Shown: one piece after another, positions 1 to 6,365 of the stretch
Layout: every line of letters starts with the position of its first letter
Position numbering within the stretch: the stretch's first letter is position 1
Notes under the pieces: generated by a model
Seen by the model: the letters and a program-made list of their open reading frames with translations, nothing else
Told to the model about the DNA's origin: nothing
The model's database searches: none
Program-made: the position numbers and the translations under genes
Assembly: GCA_002340095.1 (NCBI GenBank)
Contig: DDKS01000018.1
Coordinates: forward strand, 1-6,365
Origin: Betaproteobacteria bacterium UBA2592
GTDB lineage: Bacteria; Pseudomonadota; Gammaproteobacteria; Burkholderiales; Rhodocyclaceae
DNA: 6,365 nt
Reading direction: 5' to 3'

Positions 1-43
1 GTGGTGAGGTTTTTAGGATAATGCAGCATTGGAATAACGGTGT

Positions 44-50
44 GGGGAGA
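44..50 (+). promoter_or_regulatory. Ribosome binding site of the cytochrome gene
   Basis: The purine run GGGGAGA ends 7 bases before ATG at 58, a normal Shine-Dalgarno spacing. It decides the start: using GTG at 40 would put this run inside the coding sequence and add six residues (MWGEAS) before the signal peptide. Nothing comparable precedes the GTG. Confidence 0.7.
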
Positions 51-57
51 AGCGTCC

Positions 58-462
58 ATGAAAAATAGATTTTCACTGTTCCTGTTGCTCGTTGGACTGG
101 TTGGTGCGACGCAGGCTGACGAAGCCGACCTGGGGCGGCTGGAGTTCAAGAATAGTTGCGCCGCCTGCCACGGCATCGATGCCAGGGGGGGAACCGAGAT
201 GAGCGCGTTTTTGCGTATAGACCCCCCGGATCTGACCCTGCTGCAGCAGAAGAACGGCGGCGTGTTTCCCACCGCCCGGGTGTACAACACCATTGATGGC
301 CGTCTGGAGGTCCGGGGCCACGGGACCCGGGCGATGCCGGTCTGGGGCCAGCGTTATACGGAGGAAGCCGCCTACATCCATAGCGATCCCCTGCTGGGCG
401 AACGCAGCGTGCGGGTGCGCATCCTGGCCCTGATCGACTATTTGTACCAACTGCAGCGCTGA
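58..462 (+). CDS. Periplasmic monoheme c-type cytochrome (class I-like)
   Basis: Probable electron carrier of 134 residues, exported to the periplasm and haem-loaded there. Residues 1-20 look like a Sec signal peptide: basic start (MKNR), hydrophobic core (residues 5-17), likely cleavage after A20 (ATQA/DE). The haem-binding motif CAACH is at residues 34-38 (bases 157-171), with C34 and C37 for thioether bonds and H38 as axial ligand. M93 in AMPVWG (bases 334-336) is the likely sixth ligand, placed as in class I cytochromes c. The C-terminal helix (IRxLIDYLYQLQ type, residues 119-134) fits that fold. I prefer ATG at 58 over the in-frame GTG at 40: a GGGGAGA Shine-Dalgarno lies 7 bases before the ATG, and the signal peptide starts cleanly there. 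It is convergent with the chemosensory kinase gene, so co-transcription with it is impossible. The partner enzyme is not visible; the exact subfamily is unknown to me. Confidence 0.9.
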   Translation: MKNRFSLFLLLVGLVGATQADEADLGRLEFKNSCAACHGIDARGGTEMSAFLRIDPPDLTLLQQKNGGVFPTARVYNTIDGRLEVRGHGTRAMPVWGQRYTEEAAYIHSDPLLGERSVRVRILALIDYLYQLQR

Positions 463-480
463 GCGTTGCAACTGTCCATG

Positions 481-514
481 AAAAAAGCCCGGCCATTTCT
501 GGTCGGGCTTCTTG
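481..514. terminator. Shared intrinsic terminator between convergent genes
   Basis: A 10-bp stem (485-494 with 501-510, one G-T wobble on the + strand) encloses a 6-base loop (495-500). Read on the minus strand, the hairpin is followed by a run of T (complement of the A-run at 481-486), a classical Rho-independent terminator about 20 bases after the stop codon of the large kinase gene. Read on the plus strand, the hairpin lies about 22 bases after the cytochrome stop, but the trailing tract is only CTTCTT-like, so termination in that direction should be weaker. The position between two converging stop codons supports a bidirectional role. Confidence 0.85.
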
Positions 515-529
515 GGATGGCCTGCGGGA

Positions 530-3500
530 TCAGGCCCGGCCCGTGTACTCGGCCAGCAGGCGCAGTAGTTCCTCTTCGTCGTAGGGCTTGCCCAGGTAGT
601 GGTTGGCGCCGATTTCCATGGCGTAGTTGCGGTGCTTGTCCGCCGTGCGCGAGGTGATCATGATGATCGGCACGTGGATCAGCCGCTCGTCGGCGCGGAT
701 GTTGCGCACCAGGTCGAAGCCATCCATGCGGGGCATCTCGATGTCGGACAGGATCACGTCGGGAATCCTGTCGATCAGCTGTTCCAGGGCATCGACCCCA
801 TCCTTGGCAAGTTGCACCTGGTAGCCCTCGCGGGAGAGCAGCTTGCTGGTGATCTTGCGCACCGTGAGGGAGTCATCCACCACCAGGATCGTGGGCTGCT
901 GCGGCGCCGGGGCGGGAGCGGGGGCGGGCTCGACCACCTGGGGCCGGGGCCGCTCGATGCTGGCGCTGATGTCGGGCATGCGGGTGGCGAGGGCCACCGG
1001 GTTGAGGATCAGCACCACCTGGCCGTCCCCGAGCACCGTGGCACCGGCGATGCCGACCACCCGGGCCATCTGGGGGCCGACGTTCTTGACCACGATTTCC
1101 TGGTTGCCCTTCATGTCGTCCACCTGGATGGCGACCCGCTGGGTACCGGAGCGCAGCAGCAGCACCCAGTACAGGCGCCGATGTTCCGGCTGGGTCTGGG
1201 TGTCGCCGAGGAGGCGGGGCAGGTAATGGAAGGGGTAATGGTGATCCTGCCAGACGGCAGCCCCCTTGCTGCGGATTTCCTCCAGGGCTTTTTCCCGGAT
1301 TTCCATGACCTGCTCGATCATGGCGGAGGGGATGGCGAACAGGCGTTCCCCCGCCTTGACCAGCACGGTCTGGGTGACGGCCAGGGTCAGGGGCAGATAG
1401 AGGCGGAAGGTGGTGCCCTTGCCCGGCTCGGTGAGCACTTCGATCCGGCCGCCGAGGCCAGTGACTTCGGTCTTGACCACGTCCATGCCGACGCCCCGGC
1501 CGGCGACCTGGGAAATCTCGGCAGCGGTGGAGAAGCCGGAGTGGAAGATGAAGTCCACCAGGCGCTGGTCGTCCACCTGTTCGCCGGGGGCGATCAGGCC
1601 GGCACTTTCGGCCTTGGCGCGGATGCGGCCCAGGTCCAGGCCAGCCCCGTCGTCGGACAGGGTGAGGATGATTTCATTGCCTTCCTGAGCCAGGGAGAGG
1701 GTGATTTCGCCGATTTCCTCCTTGCCGGCGGCCAGGCGCTGCTCCCGGGTTTCCAGACCGTGGGCCACGGCGTTGCGCAGCATGTGTTCGAGGGGTGAGA
1801 GGACCTTTTCGAGCACGGAGCGGTCCAGTTCCACCTGGCCGCCCTGGAGTTCGAGGTTGGCACGCTTGCCGACTTCCTTGGCGGTCTGGCGCACGAGCCG
1901 GTAGAGCCGTTCGCTCTGGCTGGCAAACGGCACCATGCGCACGCTCATCAGCGACTGCTGCAAGCTGCGGTTGAGGCGGGCCTGGGCTACCAGGGCGGCG
2001 TTGGCGTCGTCCAGGTTCTTGAGCAGGTTCTGCTGTACCGTGGCCACGTCGTTGACCGACTCGGCCATCATCCGGGTGAGCTCCTGGAAGCGGGTGAAGC
2101 GGTCCAGTTCCAGGGGGTCGAAGTCGGCCTTGGCTTCGTGCCGGGTGTTGGCCTGGATCTGGGATTCGGCCTGAATCTCGATTTCGCGCAGCTGGTGGCG
2201 CAGACGGATCACGTTGCCGGTCAGGTCGAGCAGGGATTCCTTCAGCTCACGCATTTCCCCTTCGATCCGGGCGCGGGCGATGGAGAGCTCGCCGGCTTCG
2301 TTGACCAGTTGGTCCACCAGGTCGGCCCGGACCCGCAGCAGGGCTTTCTGGCCGACTTCCGGCTCAGGCGTGTCGGGGGGCGCAACCGACACGGGGGCAA
2401 TGCTGGCCGGGGCGGAGGTCGGCATGGCGGTTTCGCTGCGCGGGGCTTCGCTGCGCGGGACTTCGCTGTGCGGGGCTTCGCTGTGCGGGGCTTCGGGGAC
2501 GGCGGCAGTGGCCGGAGCGGCCGGCAGGCTGAAGTCACCGGCCTGGTAGCGTTCCACGGTCTGGGCCAGCAGGTCGCAGGCGGCTTCGATTTCGTCCAGG
2601 TCGGCCGGGGTGACTTCGGCGGAGTGGGCCAGTTCGCTGACCCGGCTCTCCACGGCATGGGTGAGCTGGCCCAGGTTCATGGCGCCGGCCATGCGCGAGC
2701 TGCCCTTGAAGGTGTGCAGCAGGCGGGCCAGGGCGTTGGGGGCGGCACTGCTGCCCGGGTCGGCCTTCCAGGCACTGATCTGGGTATGGAAGCCTTCCAC
2801 CAGCTCCTGGGCTTCTTCCAGGAAGATGGGCAGCAGCTGCTCGTCCATTTCGTCGTTCAGCAGCGGCGGCAGTTCGGCTGGGGGGGCGCTGTCCGGCTGG
2901 CCGGCGGTCTCAGCCGTGGCGGCGGTGTCGGGGGCATCCGCGGTGTCGGTAGGCTCTATGGCTTCCAGGGTTTCTTCCAGGACTGCCACCATGTCCTTGT
3001 CCCGGGTTTCCGTCCGCGCCGGATAGAGCTGGGAGAGGGCGTCGATCAGGCTGGGCTGGGGGGCCGGCATCTGACCCTGGGCCAGGCGCTCCAGCATGCT
3101 CTCAAGCATGTCCATGGTCTGGCGCAGCACTTCCAGCCCTTCGAGGCTGTCCGGGTGCTGGGCCGCATCCCGGCGTAGCAGGGCGTGCTCCAGGGCCTGA
3201 CCGAGCTTGTTGATCGGGGTGATGCCGACAGTGCCGGCGATACCGGCCAGGGTGTGGGCGGCCCGACCCGTTTCGAAGGGGGTGGGCATGCCGGGGGTTT
3301 GCGCCAGTTCGTCGAGGAAGCGGTGCAGGCAGTCCATGTGCCCCCGGGCTTCGTCCCGGAAGATTTCGTAGAGCTGGGGCGAGATGGTCAGCGTCTGGCC
3401 AGCAGGCTGGGGCGCGCTGGTGGCGGAGGGTTCCGGGACGGCTTCCTCTACCGCTGCCGCTGCCACTTCGGCTTCGGCTTGCGCCGGGGTTCCTGCCCCG

Positions 3501-6331
3501 GGGCTGCCGGCGACCGTTTCGGGCAGTGCGGCTTCCCCTTCGCTTTCGAGCGGGGGCAGCTTGCCCGGGATTTCGCTTTCTGTGTCCAGGTCGAAACGGA
3601 AGTCCAGGTCTGCCATTTCCGGTTCGGCTGCGCTGGAAGGCGGTGGCGCGGCTTCCGCTTCGAGACTGTCGAGGGGGGCCAGATCGAAGCGGGAGGCCAG
3701 CAGTTCAGCCGGAATTTCTGCTGGAACGGTGCCGGCCCCGGACAGGTCGGGCTCCTTCGGCGCCCCCTCCAGGGGGGCAGGTTCGAGGCCCGCGGCCGCT
3801 TCCGGTGCGGTCTCCGGGAGTCTGGCTTCCGCCGGGGCTGCCGCGGCGGAAGCAGCCGGTGCCGCCTGTGCCGGGGCTTCCACACCGCGCAGGCGTTCGG
3901 CCAGGATGATCAGGGGTTGGGGATCGGGCATCAGGCCGTCGCCGCTGGCCAGATGGTCCACCCAGACGCTGAACACCTGATGGGTCAGGGCGATCATTTC
4001 CAGCAGTTCCGGCGTGACTTCCCGTTCCTGGCGCAGCCACTGGTTCAGGGTCTGCTCCACGGCCCAGGCTGTTTCGCCCAGGTCCTTGAGGCCGACCATG
4101 CGGCCGCTGCCCTTCAGGGTGTGGGTGGAGCGGCGGATCGTGGTCAGGGTGTCCACGTCGTGGGGCTGGCGGCGCAGCAGGGCCAGGTTGCTGTCGATGG
4201 TGGCGAGCACTTCCCGGGCTTCTTCCAGGAAGATTTCCAGCAGTTCTGCATCCAGCTCGTCGGTGCTGGCCTGGGCCAGCTGCAGGGTTTCGGCCGAGGG
4301 GGCGGGGGCTTCCGCCTGGGGAGCGAGGGGGGCCAGGGCTGCTTCCACGGCCTGCATCTGGGGCGCCTCCTCGCCCGGGCCGGCGGCGGTCAGGGCGGAG
4401 AGGGCCGCACGGGCCTGGGCCAACAGAGCCTGATCGGCCACCAGGTCGGCGTCCTTCTGCAGGGCCTGGAGGTGGGCCTGCAGGTCGTCCCGCAGGGTCG
4501 GGTCGTCGGGGTTGCCCTTGAGGGCATCGAGCAGGGCACGGGTTTCGGCCTTGAGCTGGTTGAGCTGGGTTTCGACGGAGGCATCGGGAGTTTCGCCGAT
4601 TCCGGTGTCCCATTCTTCCGGTGTCGCTTCTTCGGCTGCGGGCCTGCCCTGGAGCTTGCCCAGGAAGGTTTCGAAGTCGATGTTCCCATGTTGCAGGGCG
4701 TCGACGAAGAAGCCCAGGGTGGAGAGTTGCTGGGCCACGGTTTCGAAGGCGCCAGTTTCCGCTTCCACGTCGTTGCGGGCGAACTGGAGGATCTGCCGCT
4801 CGCAGTCTTGCAGGTAGCGGACGGCTGCATCCTGGCCAAGGATGGTGAGGGCGCCGGCGATCTGGCGCAGGGGACCTTCCAGGGCGGCGCTTTCGGGCCG
4901 CTTGCTGGTGTCGCGGAAATAAGCGTCCAGGGTCTGTTCGATCTGGGCCAGATTGCTCTGGATTTCCCGGGCCACCTGGGCCATGAGCAGACGCTCCTGG
5001 GCCCGGCGGGACATTTCGTCGAGCAGGGGAACGTCACTGTCCTCGGGGGTGCCGCCGGCCATGCAGGTCTGTAGGCGTCGGACCATCAGGTCCACCTGCT
5101 GGGGGAAGTCCTGGCCTAGATGGTTGTAGTTTTCCAGGGCGGTCTGGAGCAGCAGCAGGGCGGTGGCGATTTCCATGGCCACGCCGTCGGATTGCCGGGA
5201 GGGCTGCTGGGCGAGCCAGTTGGCGGCAGCGGTCAGGCTCTGGGCGAGCCGGTCCAGCTCGGCGTGTTCGAGCTGGGTGGCGAGCTGGGCACTGTGGCGG
5301 GTTTGTTCCACGAAGGCGGCCAGGGCGGAGGCGCTGCCGGCGCAGAAGCGGTTCCACTGTTCTTCGGCGGTGGCGATGGTCTCGCGCAGACGGCGCAGGG
5401 TGGCCTCCTGGGGGGCGCTGCTGGCGGGACGCCGGGCTTTCCGGCTGGGGATCAGGCTGCCTAGCTGGTAGGTCTGCTGGATTTCGGCCAGCAGCGGGTC
5501 GGCCTGGGCCGGGCTGTGGGCGATGAAGTAGAGGCAGTCCCGCAGCAGCCGTTCGGCCACGCCGGGGTTGCCCTCGAGCAGACGGCGGATCTGCAGGTCG
5601 ATGCGGGCGCACAGGGCACGGGCATCGCCGGCCGTGCCGGCCCCGTGGGCGAGGGCGGTGACGAGCCCCAGGGCGGCCCACCAGAAGGATCTGGCCGAGG
5701 GGGAAATCTGGGTGGCTTCGATGCGGCGCAGGGCTTCTTGCATCAAGGTCAGGCCGTCGAGGCTGTCGCTGCTGCCGTCGGGGTGGCGCAACCAGTTGAG
5801 CAGGCCTTTCTGGAAGCGGCTGCGCTCGGAGCGGATCAGTCTGATCCGCTCTTCCTGGGTCAGGGGCACGCCGGCCGGCCGTTTGGGCGGACGCAGGCTC
5901 AGGTCCGGGAAGAACAGGTCCGTGGGGCTGGCGGGCTTGCTGCCCCGGGCCGTGGCGACAGCCTGGTAGACGGGGAACAGGCGCAGGGGCTGGTTGGGTT
6001 CGCCGGCCAGCAGGTCGTCCAGGTACTGGCGCAGGGTGGCAAAGGCTTCCCGGGCCACGTTCTGGGTGGCTTCGGGGTCGGCCACTTCGCCGTTTTCGAG
6101 GGCCTGCAGCAGGCTTTCCAGGGCTTCGGTGAATTGGGTGACCCCGTCCAGGCCCACCACCGAAAGGGCGCCGTGCACCTGATGCAGGTGGGTGCGGCAG
6201 AACTTGAGCTGGGTGGCGTCACCCTGCTGCTGGAAGAGCTGGAGGGCTTCCGTCGCCCGTTCCAGGGCAAGGTCGATCTCTCCCTTGACCCAGGTGAGGG
6301 GTCCCAGGTCGAAGTCCGTGGCTGCGTTCAT
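530..6331 (-). CDS. chpA: ChpA/PilL-type multi-HPt hybrid chemosensory histidine kinase (CheA family, C-terminal receiver)
   Basis: Cytoplasmic CheA-family kinase of 1933 residues, probably the kinase of a Pil-Chp chemosensory system controlling type IV pili. Layout: ChpA/FimL-like N-terminus with WVKGEI at 14-19 and an HPt (H50); helical region 160-295; HPt-like bundle about 440-548 with R489 at the phosphoacceptor position; HPt with H737 (HTLKG); HPt with H1026 (HTLAG); HPt with H1206 (HTFKG); dimerisation helices about 1328-1475; ATPase with N box H1516/N1520/H1524, G1 DDGAG 1560-1564, F box F1596/F1600, G2 GRGVG 1611-1615, G3 GKGTTF 1637-1642; CheW-like domain about 1649-1783; Pro-Ala linker; receiver 1813-1931 with D1819, D1820, phosphoacceptor D1863, T1893, K1915. 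Every site needed for ATP use and phosphotransfer is present. No membrane segment or P2-like domain is apparent. It is shorter than Pseudomonas aeruginosa ChpA (near 2470 residues). ATG at 6331 is chosen over an in-frame TTG at 6337; neither has a strong Shine-Dalgarno. The pilus role is inferred from architecture and N-terminal similarity; pilG/H/I/J partners are outside the window. Confidence 0.93.
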   Translation of the reverse strand: MNAATDFDLGPLTWVKGEIDLALERATEALQLFQQQGDATQLKFCRTHLHQVHGALSVVGLDGVTQFTEALESLLQALENGEVADPEATQNVAREAFATLRQYLDDLLAGEPNQPLRLFPVYQAVATARGSKPASPTDLFFPDLSLRPPKRPAGVPLTQEERIRLIRSERSRFQKGLLNWLRHPDGSSDSLDGLTLMQEALRRIEATQISPSARSFWWAALGLVTALAHGAGTAGDARALCARIDLQIRRLLEGNPGVAERLLRDCLYFIAHSPAQADPLLAEIQQTYQLGSLIPSRKARRPASSAPQEATLRRLRETIATAEEQWNRFCAGSASALAAFVEQTRHSAQLATQLEHAELDRLAQSLTAAANWLAQQPSRQSDGVAMEIATALLLLQTALENYNHLGQDFPQQVDLMVRRLQTCMAGGTPEDSDVPLLDEMSRRAQERLLMAQVAREIQSNLAQIEQTLDAYFRDTSKRPESAALEGPLRQIAGALTILGQDAAVRYLQDCERQILQFARNDVEAETGAFETVAQQLSTLGFFVDALQHGNIDFETFLGKLQGRPAAEEATPEEWDTGIGETPDASVETQLNQLKAETRALLDALKGNPDDPTLRDDLQAHLQALQKDADLVADQALLAQARAALSALTAAGPGEEAPQMQAVEAALAPLAPQAEAPAPSAETLQLAQASTDELDAELLEIFLEEAREVLATIDSNLALLRRQPHDVDTLTTIRRSTHTLKGSGRMVGLKDLGETAWAVEQTLNQWLRQEREVTPELLEMIALTHQVFSVWVDHLASGDGLMPDPQPLIILAERLRGVEAPAQAAPAASAAAAPAEARLPETAPEAAAGLEPAPLEGAPKEPDLSGAGTVPAEIPAELLASRFDLAPLDSLEAEAAPPPSSAAEPEMADLDFRFDLDTESEIPGKLPPLESEGEAALPETVAGSPGAGTPAQAEAEVAAAAVEEAVPEPSATSAPQPAGQTLTISPQLYEIFRDEARGHMDCLHRFLDELAQTPGMPTPFETGRAAHTLAGIAGTVGITPINKLGQALEHALLRRDAAQHPDSLEGLEVLRQTMDMLESMLERLAQGQMPAPQPSLIDALSQLYPARTETRDKDMVAVLEETLEAIEPTDTADAPDTAATAETAGQPDSAPPAELPPLLNDEMDEQLLPIFLEEAQELVEGFHTQISAWKADPGSSAAPNALARLLHTFKGSSRMAGAMNLGQLTHAVESRVSELAHSAEVTPADLDEIEAACDLLAQTVERYQAGDFSLPAAPATAAVPEAPHSEAPHSEVPRSEAPRSETAMPTSAPASIAPVSVAPPDTPEPEVGQKALLRVRADLVDQLVNEAGELSIARARIEGEMRELKESLLDLTGNVIRLRHQLREIEIQAESQIQANTRHEAKADFDPLELDRFTRFQELTRMMAESVNDVATVQQNLLKNLDDANAALVAQARLNRSLQQSLMSVRMVPFASQSERLYRLVRQTAKEVGKRANLELQGGQVELDRSVLEKVLSPLEHMLRNAVAHGLETREQRLAAGKEEIGEITLSLAQEGNEIILTLSDDGAGLDLGRIRAKAESAGLIAPGEQVDDQRLVDFIFHSGFSTAAEISQVAGRGVGMDVVKTEVTGLGGRIEVLTEPGKGTTFRLYLPLTLAVTQTVLVKAGERLFAIPSAMIEQVMEIREKALEEIRSKGAAVWQDHHYPFHYLPRLLGDTQTQPEHRRLYWVLLLRSGTQRVAIQVDDMKGNQEIVVKNVGPQMARVVGIAGATVLGDGQVVLILNPVALATRMPDISASIERPRPQVVEPAPAPAPAPQQPTILVVDDSLTVRKITSKLLSREGYQVQLAKDGVDALEQLIDRIPDVILSDIEMPRMDGFDLVRNIRADERLIHVPIIMITSRTADKHRNYAMEIGANHYLGKPYDEEELLRLLAEYTGRA
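902..931 (-). repeat. Pro-Ala dipeptide linker tract before the receiver domain
   Basis: Codons for residues 1801-1810 of the kinase alternate Glu/Ala and Pro (EPAPAPAPAP), giving a short GC-rich simple-sequence tract. It joins the CheW-like domain to the receiver domain and is a typical stiff, extended interdomain tether. Copy number of the PA codon pair could vary between strains. Confidence 0.75.
2432..2491 (-). repeat. Four tandem 15-bp units coding for a pentapeptide repeat
   Basis: Four consecutive 15-base units, plus-strand form TTCGCTGTGCGGGGC, run without gaps. They differ only at two positions: T or C in the seventh to ninth bases (CTGTG/CTGCG), and G or A in the penultimate base of one unit. 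The unit is five codons, so copy-number change keeps the reading frame. In the kinase it encodes residues 1281-1300, A/V-P-H/R-S-E four times, in the flexible linker between the last HPt (H1206) and the dimerisation domain. The first two protein units carry His and the last two Arg, suggesting stepwise duplication. It is likely a spacer rather than a folded element. Confidence 0.9.
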
Positions 6332-6365
6332 GGGCAATGGTGTCTTAGAGGGTGTTTACAAAATA

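Noticed and set aside
17..22. GATAAT as a possible -10 box for the cytochrome gene
   Set aside because: The region where a -35 box would lie falls at or before the window edge and shows no match, so a promoter cannot be supported.
466..657. Short plus-strand open frame spanning the terminator and the 3' end of the kinase
   Set aside because: It runs through the terminator hairpin and is antisense to the receiver domain; the product is Arg/Pro/Cys-rich and looks like nothing known.
3185..5074. 629-codon plus-strand open frame opposite the kinase gene, and other long plus-strand frames such as 599-1798 and 2138-3178
   Set aside because: They are antisense to a gene with intact domain motifs along its full length. 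The translations are Gly/Gln/Phe/His-rich with no recognisable domain, the usual result of GC-rich third-position bias on the opposite strand.
5269..5404. H346 (FVEQTRHSAQLAT) as another phosphorylatable HPt His
   Set aside because: The residues after the His lack the Lys-Gly pattern and small residues of an HPt helix; the segment is helical, but I cannot support a phosphoacceptor.
6335..6337. TTG as start of the kinase, two codons before the ATG
   Set aside because: It adds only Met-Pro; ATG at 6331 is the commoner start codon. A weak AAGA lies closer to the TTG, so it is not fully excluded.
6332..6365. End of an upstream gene or a promoter for the kinase
   Set aside because: Only 34 bases are present. 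Minus-strand TAA triplets occur (for example 6345-6347 and 6356-6358), but no frame can be assigned, and no clear Shine-Dalgarno or promoter is seen.

Overview
The window holds two convergent genes and almost nothing else. The DNA is GC-rich, and the protein families point to a Gram-negative proteobacterium. The large gene resembles the Pil-Chp kinases of gamma- and betaproteobacteria. A betaproteobacterium (for example a Rhodocyclales-like lineage) is my best guess, but that is inference and no marker here proves it.

Positions 58-462 (+) encode a small exported monoheme c-type cytochrome with a signal peptide, one CXXCH haem site and a downstream Met as likely sixth ligand. It has a good Shine-Dalgarno sequence. 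Its redox partner is not in the window.

Positions 481-514, between the two stop codons, form a strong GC hairpin shared by both genes. Its T-tract is clear only on the minus-strand side, so it serves mainly as the terminator of the large gene.

Positions 530-6331 (-), about 91% of the window, are one 1933-residue ChpA/PilL-type hybrid histidine kinase. The order is: a ChpA/FimL-like N-terminal region with one HPt; one or more degenerate HPt-like bundles; three further HPt domains separated by Ala/Pro/Glu-rich linkers; the CheA dimerisation and ATPase core; a CheW-like domain; and a C-terminal receiver (REC). All kinase and receiver motifs are intact. By family knowledge such proteins take signals from a PilJ-type methyl-accepting protein through CheW-like adaptors. 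They phosphorylate PilG/PilH-type response regulators to control type IV pilus extension, retraction and twitching. Those partners are not in the window; they would be expected upstream of this gene, beyond the right edge.

I find no mobile element, CRISPR array, tRNA, rRNA or riboswitch. Nothing looks like a wholly new system. The points worth a second look lie inside the kinase: an HPt-like bundle with Arg at the phosphoacceptor position, an HPt with Ala for the usual Lys, a perfectly phased 15-bp tandem repeat in a linker, and a terminator straight after the gene.
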